Part shown: positions 55,805 through 64,000 of the stretch, piece after piece
Numbering within the stretch: the first letter of the stretch is position 1
How the letters are laid out: each line of letters opens with the position of its first letter
NCBI RefSeq assembly: GCF_016583835.1
Contig: NZ_NRRW01000011.1
Location: 1 to 64,000 of the forward strand
Length of the DNA stretch: 64,000 nucleotides
Source of the DNA: Thiococcus pfennigii
GTDB lineage: Bacteria; Pseudomonadota; Gammaproteobacteria; Chromatiales; Chromatiaceae
Direction: 5' to 3'
Made by a program: the position numbers and the translations under genes
Notes under the pieces: model-generated
The model's input: the letters and a program-made list of their open reading frames with translations, nothing else
Database searches by the model: none
What the model was told of the DNA's origin: nothing

Positions 55805-57133
55805 TCAACCGATCCACTGGGCTGACCGATCGCCCGCCGCCCCATCCGGCGCCGCCTCCAGGGCCGCGGCGGCGACCGGATCGCGTCCGCGCAGCCGGTA
55901 CAGCGCGAGCGCCGGGATCCGCACCTCCATCTCCCAGCCGCCGTCGGGCCGCTCGGCATCGACGAGGACCTCGGCGTGGCTGAACAACCAGGCCCGCACG
56001 CGCCCGTCCTGCGGTCCGAGGCACAGGCGCCGACGGGTATCGGCCCCGCGGCAGCGCTCGGCAATCGCCGCGATCAGCAGGTCGAGCCCGCCCCCATCGC
56101 CGGCGCTGACCCAGACCCGCACCGGGCGCCCCTCGGCATCGTGCTCGACGCGCGGCGCACTGTCGGGGAGCAGGTCGATCTTGTTCATGACCTCGAGCTG
56201 CGGCACCGCGTCGGCGCCGATCGCGGCGAGGACCGCCGTCACGTCCTCGATCTGCCGATCGCGGCCCGGCGCCGAGGCATCGATCACGTGCAGCAGGAGA
56301 TCGGCGCTGCGCGTCTCCTCCAAGGTCGCACGGAAGGCGGCGACCAGCTCGTGCGGCAGATCGCTGACGAAGCCGACCGTGTCGGCCACCGTCACCACCT
56401 GCCCGCTCGGCAACGGCAGCCGGCGCAGCGTCGGGTCCAGGGTCGCGAAGAGCTGATCGGCCTGGTAGACGCCGGCCCCGGTCAGGCGATTGAAGAGGGT
56501 CGACTTGCCGGCGTTGGTGTAGCCGACCAGGGCCACGGCCGGCAGCTCGGCCTTGCGCCGCGCCCGCCGGCCCTGGTCACGCTGGGCGCCGATGCGCTCC
56601 AGGCGGCGCTTGAGGACCGCGATGCGCTTGTCCAGGAGGCGACGATCCGTCTCCAGCTGCGTCTCGCCCGGCCCGCGCAGACCGATACCGCCCTTCTGCC
56701 GCTCCAGGTGCGTCCAGCCGCGCACCAGGCGGGTCGCCAGGTGCTGAAGCTGGGCCAGTTCGACCTGGAGCTTGCCCTCGAACGAGCGCGCCCGCTGGGC
56801 GAAGATGTCGAGGATGAGCCCGGTGCGGTCGACGACCCGGCAGCCGAGCTCGCGCTCGAGGTTGCGCTGCTGCGCCGGCGACAGGATGTGATTGAAGATC
56901 ACGAGGTCGGCCCCCGCGGCGGCGACCAGGCCCTTGAGCTCCTCGGCCTTGCCCGAGCCGATGAAGAGCCGCGCGTCCGGCGCCACGCGGGTGCCACCGA
57001 GCGTGCCGACGCAGAGCGCCCCGGCCGCGCCGGCGAGTTGGCGCAACTCCTCGGCGGCCGCCTCGCCGTCGTTCGGGCCGATCGTGAGACTCACGAGCAG
57101 GGCGCGCTCGCCGTTCGGGGGGCGCTCGAGCAT
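55805..57133 (-). CDS. hflX: GTPase HflX
   Basis: 442 residues from ATG 57133. The N-terminal HflX domain ends in GGIGLRGPGETQLETDRRLL and is followed by the G domain: ALVGYTNAGKSTLFNRLTGA, DTVGFVSDLPHELVAAFRAT and NKIDLLPD. It splits stalled or hibernating 70S ribosomes. The frame continues past the G domain with RVWVSAGDGGGLDLLIAAIA. It lies 90 nt after hfq. Confidence 0.96.
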   Translation of the reverse strand: MLERPPNGERALLVSLTIGPNDGEAAAEELRQLAGAAGALCVGTLGGTRVAPDARLFIGSGKAEELKGLVAAAGADLVIFNHILSPAQQRNLERELGCRVVDRTGLILDIFAQRARSFEGKLQVELAQLQHLATRLVRGWTHLERQKGGIGLRGPGETQLETDRRLLDKRIAVLKRRLERIGAQRDQGRRARRKAELPAVALVGYTNAGKSTLFNRLTGAGVYQADQLFATLDPTLRRLPLPSGQVVTVADTVGFVSDLPHELVAAFRATLEETRSADLLLHVIDASAPGRDRQIEDVTAVLAAIGADAVPQLEVMNKIDLLPDSAPRVEHDAEGRPVRVWVSAGDGGGLDLLIAAIAERCRGADTRRRLCLGPQDGRVRAWLFSHAEVLVDAERPDGGWEMEVRIPALALYRLRGRDPVAAAALEAAPDGAAGDRSAQWIG

Positions 57134-57223
57134 CACGGGCAGACCTGCGCGGGCGCAGAGGGGCCGCGCGCCCCGGCCAGGGACCGGGGGCGCAGCACGC
57201 GCGCTTGCGGATCGAGAATCGGC

Positions 57224-57478
57224 TTAGACGTTGCCGGGCTCCGGCTGGCCGGCCTCGGCCGCCGACGGCAGCTTGACGTTGCGCGCCGGCACGACCGTCG
57301 AGATCGCGTGCTTGTAGATCATCTGGCTCACGTTGTTCTTCAACAGCACGACGAACTGATCGAACGACTCGATCTGCCCCTGCAACTTGATTCCGTTCAC
57401 GAGGAAGATGGAGACGGGCACCCGCTCCTTACGCAAGGCATTGAGGAACGGGTCCTGGAGACTTTGACCCTTGGACAT
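57224..57478 (-). CDS. hfq: RNA chaperone Hfq
   Basis: 84 residues from ATG 57478, preceded by AAGGAGCTACTCC as ribosome-binding site. Both Sm motifs are intact: [40 protein letters not shown] and the C-terminal [14 protein letters not shown]. It forms hexamers that pair small RNAs with mRNAs. A -10-like CATAAT lies upstream (57514-57509) without a clear -35. It is 95 nt downstream of miaA. Confidence 0.98.
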   Translation of the reverse strand: MSKGQSLQDPFLNALRKERVPVSIFLVNGIKLQGQIESFDQFVVLLKNNVSQMIYKHAISTVVPARNVKLPSAAEAGQPEPGNV

Positions 57479-57573
57479 GGAGTAGCTCCTTGTTGTTCTG
57501 CAATCGTTATTATGGTCGGGAAGGCGGACGCGGATCGAGCCGCTATTGGAAGACCTCACCCGCCCCGGGAGGT

Positions 57574-58563
57574 TCAGCCGGCGGGCGCCGCGTTGCGGCG
57601 TCCGCGCTCGATCATCGTCAATGCGGTCGCGAGGGGATCGGCCTCGTCGAAGATCCATTCACAGCTCGACTCGGCCCTCAGCCAGGTCAGCTGCCGCCGG
57701 GCGAGCTGGCGGGTCGCAGCGATGCCGCGCTGCACCATTTCCTCGTAATTATAATCACCGTCGAGATATTTCAACATTTGCCGGTAGCCGACGCAGCGCA
57801 TCGCCGGGAGTTCCGGCGTCAGATCGCCCCGCTCCAGCAGCCCGCGCACCTCGTCCTCGAATCCGGCGGCGAGCATCGCCTCGAAACGCGTCGCGATCCG
57901 GGCGTGCAGGACGGCCCGCTCACGCGGCGCCCTGACCAGCTTCACCAGGCGATAGGGTAGCACGACGCGGGCCTCACCGGCCGCGAGCAGGGCGCTCATC
58001 GGCTGGCCGGCGAGCACCCAGACCTCTAACGCCCGCTGGATGCGTTGGGGATCGTTCGGGTGCACCTGGGCGGCGGTGACCGGGTCGACCTCGGCGAGGC
58101 GCCGGTGCAGGGCCTCCCAGCCGAGCGCCCGAGCCTCCTCGTCGAGGCGCGCGCGCACCGCCGCATCGGCCTGCGGCAACACCGACAGGCCGTGCTGGAG
58201 GGCGTGAAAGTAGAGCCGGGTGCCACCGACCAGCAGCGGGATGCGCCCGGCCGCGACGATGGCAGCCATCTCGCGCAAGGCGTCCTCGCGAAAGCGCGCT
58301 GCCGAATAGGCCTCGCTCGGCTCGGCGATGTCGACCAGCCGGTGCGGCGCGCGCGCGAGGACCTCGGGCCCCGGCTTCGCGGTGCCGATGTCCATGCCGC
58401 GGTAGATCATCGCCGAGTCGACGCTGACGATCTCGCACGGGAGGCGCTCGACGAGTTGCACCGCGAGTTCGGTCTTGCGCGCCGCCGTCGGCCCCATCAG
58501 GAAGACCGCGAGCGGCCGTTCGGACGCGTCCGCCGCCGGTGCTGTCGGGTCGTCAGCGGCCAC
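57574..58563 (-). CDS. miaA: tRNA dimethylallyltransferase with altered P-loop
   Basis: 329 residues. MiaA landmarks are [70 protein letters not shown] and [14 protein letters not shown]. It adds the dimethylallyl group to A37 of tRNAs reading UNN codons. The P-loop reads [12 protein letters not shown], where nearly all relatives have GPTAxGKT: the last glycine is arginine (CGC instead of GGC). Such a change should impair nucleotide binding unless compensated. The start overlaps the mutL stop by 11 nt. Identity is certain, activity less so. Confidence 0.93.
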   Translation of the reverse strand: MAADDPTAPAADASERPLAVFLMGPTAARKTELAVQLVERLPCEIVSVDSAMIYRGMDIGTAKPGPEVLARAPHRLVDIAEPSEAYSAARFREDALREMAAIVAAGRIPLLVGGTRLYFHALQHGLSVLPQADAAVRARLDEEARALGWEALHRRLAEVDPVTAAQVHPNDPQRIQRALEVWVLAGQPMSALLAAGEARVVLPYRLVKLVRAPRERAVLHARIATRFEAMLAAGFEDEVRGLLERGDLTPELPAMRCVGYRQMLKYLDGDYNYEEMVQRGIAATRQLARRQLTWLRAESSCEWIFDEADPLATALTMIERGRRNAAPAG

Positions 58564-60376
58564 GGGAGAAGAGCCGATCGAGGTCCTGCTGGGTCAGCCG
58601 AACCCAGGTCGGGCGACCGTGATTGCACTGATCGGCCCGCGCGGTACGCTCCATGTCGCGCAGCAGCGCGTTCATCTCCTCCAGGCCGAGCCGGTGATGG
58701 GCGCGCACCGCCCGATGGCAGGCGAGCGTCGCGAGGACCCGGTCGATCTCGGCCGCGATCCGCCCGGCATCGCCGTGGACCGCGAGATCCGCGAGCAGGT
58801 CGCGCAACAGGCGCTCGGCGTCGGCACCCTGGAGCAGGGCCGGGATCGCTCGCACCGCGACCCGGTCGCGGCCGAGCGGATCGACGGCGAGCCCCAGCCC
58901 CTGGAGCAGGGCCTGGTGGGTCTCGACCAGCGCCACCTCGGCGGCGCTCACGGCGACGACCACCGGCACCAGGAGCGGCTGGCTCGTGACCCGCCCGGCC
59001 GCCCAGGCCGCCTTCAGGCGTTCGTAACCGATGCGCTCGTGGGCCGCGTGCATATCGACGATGACCAGGCCGTCCTCGGCCTGGGCGAGGACGTAGATCC
59101 CGCTCAGCTGGCCGATCGCGAGCCCGAGCGGCGGCAGTGCCCCGCCCTCGGCGGTGGACTCCTCGGCCACCGGGGGCGGCGCGGCGTCCGCGCGCGCGGC
59201 CGGCGGCCGCTGGGCGGCGAAGCTGAACCGGTAGCCGGCCCGCTCATCACCGAGCCGCAGCGGCATCGCCGCTTGGCGCGGCGTCCCAGCCGGCGGCGGC
59301 GCCCCGCCGACCAGCGGCCGCTGGTCGATCGTGGGCGACGGCGCGCCCGGCTCGGCCTCGGTGCCGGCGAGGCCACCCTCGGCCAGGCGCCGCTGGAGGG
59401 TCCGAAAGATGAAGTCATGGACCTGACGGCCCTCGCGGAAGCGGACCTCGTGCTTGGCGGGGTGGACGTTGACGTCGACGAGCCCGGCCGGCAGCTCCAG
59501 ATAGAGGAGGTAGGCCGGATGGCGGGCCTGGTGCAGGACGTCCTGGAAGGCCTGACGCACGGCGTGGGTGACGAGCCTGTCGCGCACGGCCCGGCCGTTG
59601 ACGAAGAAGAACTGCCGGTCCGCCTGGCTGCGCGAGAAGGCCGGGCGCACCAACCAGCCGTGCAGACGCAGGCCGACGGCCGCGGCGTCCAGGCGCAGCG
59701 CGTGTTCGAGGAAGGCCGCGCCGAGCAGCGCCTCGAGGCGGCGTTCGATGCCGGGCGGGTCGGCCGCGGCCGGCAGATCGAGCAGGCCGCGGCCGGCATG
59801 CGTCAGGCGCAGGGCGACATCGGGGCGCACCAGCGCCATGCGCTGCACGACCTGCTCGAGGTGGCCGAGCTCGGTCTTTTCGGTGCGCAGGAACTTGCGC
59901 CGCGCCGGCACGTTGAAGAAGAGGTCGCGGACCTCGACCGTCGTGCCCGTGGGGTGGGCGGCCGGCTGCGGCTCGCCGACCCGGCCCTCGCCATCGACCC
60001 GCACCTGCCAGGCGCGCTCGGCGCCGGCGGCGCGCGAGGTCAGGGTCAGGCGCGAGACCGAGGCGATGCTCGGCAGCGCCTCGCCGCGAAACCCCAGGCT
60101 CGCGACCGCCTCCAGGTCGGCCAGCCCGCCGATCTTGCTGGTCGCATGGCGCGCCAGCGCCAGCGCCAACTCCTCGACCGGGATGCCGTGGCCGTCGTCG
60201 CGGATCCGCAGCAGCTTCACCCCGCCCTGCTCCAGGTCGATCTCGATTCGCCGCGCCCCGGCATCCAGGCTGTTCTCGATCAGCTCCTTGGCGACCGAGG
60301 CCGGACGCTCGACGACCTCGCCGGCGGCGATCTGGTCGACGAGTTGGGAAGAGAGCAGGCGGATCGGCTTGGGCAT
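58553..60376 (-). CDS. mutL: DNA mismatch repair protein MutL (endonuclease-type)
   Basis: 607 residues from ATG 60376 (an in-frame ATG lies three codons upstream). The GHKL ATPase part is intact: [45 protein letters not shown]. After a proline/alanine-rich linker (about 360-440) the dimerisation domain carries [12 protein letters not shown], fitting DQHAxxExxxxE, plus [12 protein letters not shown] and CNHGRPTW. This is the metal-binding set of MutL proteins with nicking activity, typical of bacteria without MutH. Confidence 0.96.
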   Translation of the reverse strand: MPKPIRLLSSQLVDQIAAGEVVERPASVAKELIENSLDAGARRIEIDLEQGGVKLLRIRDDGHGIPVEELALALARHATSKIGGLADLEAVASLGFRGEALPSIASVSRLTLTSRAAGAERAWQVRVDGEGRVGEPQPAAHPTGTTVEVRDLFFNVPARRKFLRTEKTELGHLEQVVQRMALVRPDVALRLTHAGRGLLDLPAAADPPGIERRLEALLGAAFLEHALRLDAAAVGLRLHGWLVRPAFSRSQADRQFFFVNGRAVRDRLVTHAVRQAFQDVLHQARHPAYLLYLELPAGLVDVNVHPAKHEVRFREGRQVHDFIFRTLQRRLAEGGLAGTEAEPGAPSPTIDQRPLVGGAPPPAGTPRQAAMPLRLGDERAGYRFSFAAQRPPAARADAAPPPVAEESTAEGGALPPLGLAIGQLSGIYVLAQAEDGLVIVDMHAAHERIGYERLKAAWAAGRVTSQPLLVPVVVAVSAAEVALVETHQALLQGLGLAVDPLGRDRVAVRAIPALLQGADAERLLRDLLADLAVHGDAGRIAAEIDRVLATLACHRAVRAHHRLGLEEMNALLRDMERTARADQCNHGRPTWVRLTQQDLDRLFSRGR

Positions 60377-60426
60377 GCCCGGCATGGGAGCAAAAAAGCC
60401 CCGTCCCGCGCAAGCCCGGCCCCCGC

Positions 60427-62643
60427 TCAGGCCATCTCCTGCGGATCGACGTCGATCGACCAGCGCACCCGCCCGGCCCCCTCGACCTGCCGCACCCTGG
60501 GCAACCAGTCGGCAAGGAACCGGCGCAGCGCCGCGCGCCGCGGCGCCTGGACGAGCAGCTGGGCGCGCCAGCGCCCGGCGCGTCGCTCCATCGGCGCCGG
60601 GGCCGGCCCCCAGAGGACGACCTCGCCGGCGTCCGGTGCGCCAGCGGCCGCAGCCGCGCGCAGGAAGGCCAACGCCTCGTCGGCCGCCCCGGCCTCGGCC
60701 CGCAGCAGGGCCTGATGGCTGAACGGCGGCAGCCCGGCGGCGCGGCGCTCGGCCAGGGCCGCCTCGGCGAAGGCCGGGTAGCCCTCGCGCAGCAGCGACA
60801 CGAGGAGCGGGTGTTCGGGGTGGCGGGTCTGCACGACGACCCGCCCAGGCCGCTCGGCGCGACCGGCGCGGCCGGTCACCTGGACCAGCAGTTGGGCCAT
60901 CCGCTCCGGGGCGCGGTAGTCGGCGCCGTAGAGGCCAGCGTCGGCATCCAGCACGCCGACCAGGGTGACGCCCGGGAAGTGGTGGCCCTTGGTCAGCATC
61001 TGGGTGCCGAGCAGCAGCCGGTACTCGCCGCGCCGCGCGGCGCTCAGGAGCCGCGTCAGCTCGCCCTTGCGCCGGGTGCTGTCGCGATCGACGCGGGCCA
61101 GCGGCAGGCCGGGGAAGCGCCGCGCCAGGATCTCCTCGACGCGCTCGGTCCCCTGACCGAGGGGGCGCAGATCCGGCCGGCCGCAGCTCGGACAGCGCCC
61201 CGGCGCCGGGCGGATGAGGCCGCAGTGGTGGCAGCGCAACTCGCCGCTCGCCCGATGCAGCGTCAGGCGCGCATCGCAGCGCGGGCACTCGCCGACCCAG
61301 CCGCAATCGTGGCAGGTCAGCACGGGCGCGAAGCCGCGGCGGTTGAGGAACAGGAGCACCTGGTTGCCGGCGGCGAGCTGCTCCGCGGCGAGCTGCATCA
61401 ACGGCGGCGAGAGGCCGGCCTCGAGCGGCTGGGCGCGGATGTCGATCAGGGTCACGCTCGGGGCGGCGGCGCCGCTCGCCCGGCGGTGCAGCCGCAGCCA
61501 GCGGTAGCGCCCGGCATGGGCGTTGGCCAGGCTCTCGAGCGACGGGGTCGCCGAGCCGAGCACGACCGGGCAGGCGGCCTGCTGGGCGCGACGCACGGCG
61601 AGGTCGCGCCCGGAATAGCGAAACCCCTCCTGCTGCTTGAGCGACAGATCATGCTCCTCGTCGACCAGGATCAGGCCGAGGCGCGGCAGCGGCACGAAGA
61701 CCGCCGAGCGGGTGCCGAGCAGCAGGTCGACCTCGCCGGCCGCGGCGCGCCGCCAGACCCGCTCGCGCTCGCCCTCGGCAAGGCCCGAGTGCAGGACCGC
61801 CATCGTGCCGCCCAGGCGCGCGGCGAAGCGCCGCTCCAGCTGCGGCGTGAGCCCGATCTCCGGCACCAGCACCAGGGCCTGCCGGCCCGCGGCGATGGCC
61901 GCCTCGAGCAGGCGGATATAGACCTCGGTCTTGCCGCTCGCGGTGACCCCCTCGAGGAGGAAGGGCGCGAAGCTACCGAAGGCGCCGCCCACCTGGTCCA
62001 CGGCCGCCTGCTGGTCGGCGTTCAGCGTCGGCCCAGCACCGAGCATCGGCGGCGGGGTCCCCGCCTCGATCCGGCAGGGCGCGACCCAGCCGCGGCGCGC
62101 GAGCGCGCGCAGCACTGCCGCGCACTCACCGAGGTCGCGGGCGAGGTCGGCCGCGGGCGCCTCACCGCCGAGCGCGCGCAGGTGGGTCAGGACCTGGGCC
62201 TGGCGCGGGGCGCGTTTGATGTCGTCGAGGACGACCGCGGTGCCGGCCTCGGTCAGCCGCCAGCCGCGCTCGCCGGGCGCCGCAGCGGACCCCGAACAGG
62301 GCGCGGATCGGCGCAGCCGCGCCGGCAGCGCGCTGAAGAGCGCCTCGCCGAGCGCGTGCTGGTAGTAGTCCGCGGCCCAGCACAGGAAGGCCAGATCGGC
62401 CTCGGCGAGCAACGGGCGCTCGTCGAGGACCTCGATGACCGGCTTGAGCCGCTCGGGCGGGACGCTCGCGACCTCGGCCAGCGCGACGATCAGACCGACG
62501 CGCCGGCCGCGCCCGAAGGGGACGAGGACCCGCTGGCCCGGACCTGGCAACGGCGCGCCCGGCGCACTCGGCGGCAGGTAGTCGAACGGCTCCGGCACCG
62601 GGGCCGCGACGGCCACCCGCAAGACGGGGGAGGCCCCGCTCAC
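60427..62643 (-). CDS. priA: Primosomal protein N' (replication restart helicase)
   Basis: 738 residues from the GTG at 62643. The N-terminal 3'-DNA-binding domain (PEPFDYLPPSAPGAPLPG, GQRVLVPFGRGRRVGLIVAL) is followed by the helicase core with EGVTASGKTEVYIRLLEAAI, LILVDEEHDLSLKQQEG, the zinc-binding cysteines CHDCGWVGECPRC and CHHCGLIRPAPGRCPSC, and LLGTQMLTKGHHFPGVTLVG. It reloads the replicative helicase at collapsed forks. It lies upstream of mutL with 50 nt between. Confidence 0.96.
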   Translation of the reverse strand: MSGASPVLRVAVAAPVPEPFDYLPPSAPGAPLPGPGQRVLVPFGRGRRVGLIVALAEVASVPPERLKPVIEVLDERPLLAEADLAFLCWAADYYQHALGEALFSALPARLRRSAPCSGSAAAPGERGWRLTEAGTAVVLDDIKRAPRQAQVLTHLRALGGEAPAADLARDLGECAAVLRALARRGWVAPCRIEAGTPPPMLGAGPTLNADQQAAVDQVGGAFGSFAPFLLEGVTASGKTEVYIRLLEAAIAAGRQALVLVPEIGLTPQLERRFAARLGGTMAVLHSGLAEGERERVWRRAAAGEVDLLLGTRSAVFVPLPRLGLILVDEEHDLSLKQQEGFRYSGRDLAVRRAQQAACPVVLGSATPSLESLANAHAGRYRWLRLHRRASGAAAPSVTLIDIRAQPLEAGLSPPLMQLAAEQLAAGNQVLLFLNRRGFAPVLTCHDCGWVGECPRCDARLTLHRASGELRCHHCGLIRPAPGRCPSCGRPDLRPLGQGTERVEEILARRFPGLPLARVDRDSTRRKGELTRLLSAARRGEYRLLLGTQMLTKGHHFPGVTLVGVLDADAGLYGADYRAPERMAQLLVQVTGRAGRAERPGRVVVQTRHPEHPLLVSLLREGYPAFAEAALAERRAAGLPPFSHQALLRAEAGAADEALAFLRAAAAAGAPDAGEVVLWGPAPAPMERRAGRWRAQLLVQAPRRAALRRFLADWLPRVRQVEGAGRVRWSIDVDPQEMA

Positions 62644-62761
62644 GCGCCGTCCCCGGAGCGCCCTGGTCGGCCCCGCGCGGGCGCATACCCGGTACGATTG
62701 CCGCTTGCGCCACCCAAGTAGTTATGTATTATGGCTGCGGTCATCGACGCCGTAGCCAAAC

Positions 62762-63361
62762 ATGTTGCAGATCAGCCAGCAGGTCTTGCGCACGGATCTG
62801 GCCGGTATGCCCCTCGAGTGGGTGGATTACCGGGCAGCGGCCCGCCTTTATGTGCTCGGGCAGGTCGCCTACGCCTGCGGCGACACCCTCCTTCGGCTGC
62901 GCGGCGGCATCAACTCGGCGACCCACCAGCGCAGCATGCTGGAGATCCACTCGATCATCGCCACCCAGGGCACCCACCAGGCGCTGCACAGGCAGCGCGG
63001 CGACTATGTCCCGCCGCTGACGAACCGCGCCCTCTTCCAGCGCGACGACCACCTCTGCCTCTACTGCGGCGGGCGCTTCTCGGCGCGCAACCTCTCGCGC
63101 GACCATGTTCGCCCGATCAGTCAGGGCGGCGCCGACTGCTGGACCAATGTCGTCACCGCCTGCGTGCGCTGCAACAACTTCAAGGCCGGCCGCACCCCGG
63201 AGGCGGCCGGGATGGAGCTGCTCGCGGTGCCCTTCATCCCGACCCACGCCGAATACATCTTCTTGATGGGTCGCCATGTGCTCGCCGATCAGATGGCCTT
63301 TCTCCACGCCCACTTCCCGCGCACCAGTCCATTGCTGAAGCGCCGCCCCCGTTCCGCGTAG
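62762..63361 (+). CDS. HNH endonuclease
   Basis: 199 residues from ATG 62762. The HNH domain has zinc cysteines and catalytic histidine in order: HLCLYCGGRFSARNLSRDHV, RPISQGGADCWTNVVTACVR and CNNFKAGRTP. The N-terminal 90 residues (VDYRAAARLYVLGQVAYACG) are typical of stand-alone chromosomal HNH proteins found in gammaproteobacteria near housekeeping genes. A DNA nuclease of unknown role. It is divergent from priA (118 bp apart). Confidence 0.92.
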   Translation: MLQISQQVLRTDLAGMPLEWVDYRAAARLYVLGQVAYACGDTLLRLRGGINSATHQRSMLEIHSIIATQGTHQALHRQRGDYVPPLTNRALFQRDDHLCLYCGGRFSARNLSRDHVRPISQGGADCWTNVVTACVRCNNFKAGRTPEAAGMELLAVPFIPTHAEYIFLMGRHVLADQMAFLHAHFPRTSPLLKRRPRSA

Positions 63362-63373
63362 GTCCACGCACCG

Positions 63374-64000
63374 ATGCCCGATTGGCAGGACATCGCCGCG
63401 CGCATCGCGGCCGCGACCGGCGAGCCGTTCGCGCTGCGCCCCCCGCAACACGTCGGCGGGGGCTGCATCAACCGGGCGGTGCGCCTCGGCGACGGGCGTC
63501 GCGACTACTTCGTCAAGCTCAACGACGCCAGTCAACTGGCGATGTTCGAGGCCGAGGCGGCCGGTCTCGCGGCACTCGCGGCGACCGCGACCCTGCGCGT
63601 GCCGCGCCCCCTGTGCACCGGCGTCAGCGCCGGCGAGGCCTTCCTGGCGATGGAGTATATCCCACTCGGCGGGCGTCCCGGCGCGGACGGCAAGGCCGCC
63701 GCCGGCCGCCTGCTCGCCACGCTGCACCGGGCGAGCGCCCCGGCATTCGGCTGGGAGCGCGACAACACGATCGGCTCGACCCCGCAGCCGAATGCCCCGG
63801 AACCGGACTGGGTCGTCTTCTGGCGCGAGCGACGCCTCGGGCATCAGCTGCGCCTGGCGGCGGCCAGCGGCTACCGCGGCCGCGTGCAGGAACGCGGCGC
63901 CCGCCTGCTCGAAGGCTTCGGGGCACTGATAGACCACGCCCCTCGCCCCTCGCTCCTCCATGGCGACCTGTGGGGCGGCAACCTCGGGTTCGATGCGGCA
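63374..64000 (+). CDS. Fructosamine kinase family protein (cut by window edge)
   Basis: At least 209 residues are encoded from ATG 63374 to the window end without a stop. The start MPDWQDIAARIAAATGEPFA, then GGGCINRAVRLGDGRRDYFV with the ATP-binding lysine (FVKLN), FEAEAAGLAALAATATLRVP, NTIGSTPQPN and LLHGDLWGGNLGFD (catalytic aspartate) are all hallmarks of the fructosamine/ketosamine-3-kinase family, which phosphorylates glycated proteins so that the sugar falls off. It starts 12 nt after the HNH gene, so the two are co-transcribed. Confidence 0.93.
   Translation, partial: MPDWQDIAARIAAATGEPFALRPPQHVGGGCINRAVRLGDGRRDYFVKLNDASQLAMFEAEAAGLAALAATATLRVPRPLCTGVSAGEAFLAMEYIPLGGRPGADGKAAAGRLLATLHRASAPAFGWERDNTIGSTPQPNAPEPDWVVFWRERRLGHQLRLAAASGYRGRVQERGARLLEGFGALIDHAPRPSLLHGDLWGGNLGFDAA

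Noticed and set aside
58475-62721. Two long plus-strand frames (746 and 668 codons) opposite mutL, miaA and priA
   Set aside because: They are shadows of genes with clear motifs on the other strand; no start signals or domains.
62741-63961. 406-codon minus-strand frame over the HNH and fructosamine kinase genes
   Set aside because: Both plus-strand genes have full family motifs (HNH cysteines, HGDLWGGNL), whereas the antisense product has none.

Overview
The window is high-GC (roughly two-thirds G+C) bacterial chromosome. Two gammaproteobacterial housekeeping blocks (yceD-rpmF-plsX-fabHDG-acpP-fabF-pabC-mltG-tmk-holB-pilZ-tatD, and priA / mutL-miaA-hfq-hflX-hflK-hflC-DUF2065-hisZ-purA) place it in the Gammaproteobacteria. 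The hisZ gene between DUF2065 and purA, the abundance of c-di-GMP proteins and the GTAACCCGAC-type dispersed palindromes suggest the Chromatiales (purple sulfur bacteria and relatives). That last step is inference, because no photosynthesis or sulfur-oxidation gene lies in the window.

Layout. 1-2.0 kb is an accessory edge: the end of a DDE transposase, a duplicated and partly decayed Uma2 nuclease, a GxxExxY nuclease-like gene and three kinds of palindromic or tandem repeat. 2.0-17.0 kb carries a complete PAS-GGDEF-EAL protein, a DUF815 ATPase, gspAB, a glycerate 2-kinase, a GH100-type glycosidase, a PilZ-DUF1631-GGDEF-EAL protein with degenerate motifs, and dapE. 17.2-32.0 kb looks like a defence/conflict island: a SWIM plus SNF2-helicase pair; a large fusion protein built around a phosphorothioation-associated methyltransferase with an M15-peptidase-like tail; a decayed DUF433/DUF5615 toxin-antitoxin pair; a frameshifted MNT-type nucleotidyltransferase with DUF2442; a second Uma2; a translationally coupled HIT plus nuclease-helicase pair; two unrecognised membrane proteins; and HigBA. 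It is followed by a 349-bp MITE-like element with perfect terminal inverted repeats and an 11-bp target duplication.

32.8-40.2 kb holds an isochorismatase-like protein without its catalytic cysteine, a rhodanese, a Pcm-like methyltransferase, a 1-kb block of repeats without genes, rnhA, a SAM methyltransferase, ilvD, tatD and a PilZ protein. 40.2-50.1 kb is the fatty-acid synthesis operon with tmk, holB, mltG and pabC. 50.5-62.6 kb is the purA-to-mutL block plus priA, covering membrane proteolysis control (HflKC), RNA chaperone (Hfq), tRNA modification (MiaA), mismatch repair (MutL) and replication restart (PriA). The window ends with an HNH endonuclease and a truncated fructosamine-kinase-like gene.

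Most promising for novelty are the methyltransferase/M15 fusion (21.6-24.2 kb), the HIT + DUF559-like helicase operon (26.3-29.0 kb), the GxxExxY gene with its flanking palindromes (1.4-2.0 kb), and the MITE (32.36-32.73 kb). No tRNA, rRNA or CRISPR array was seen. Long open frames antisense to high-GC genes were ignored as shadows.
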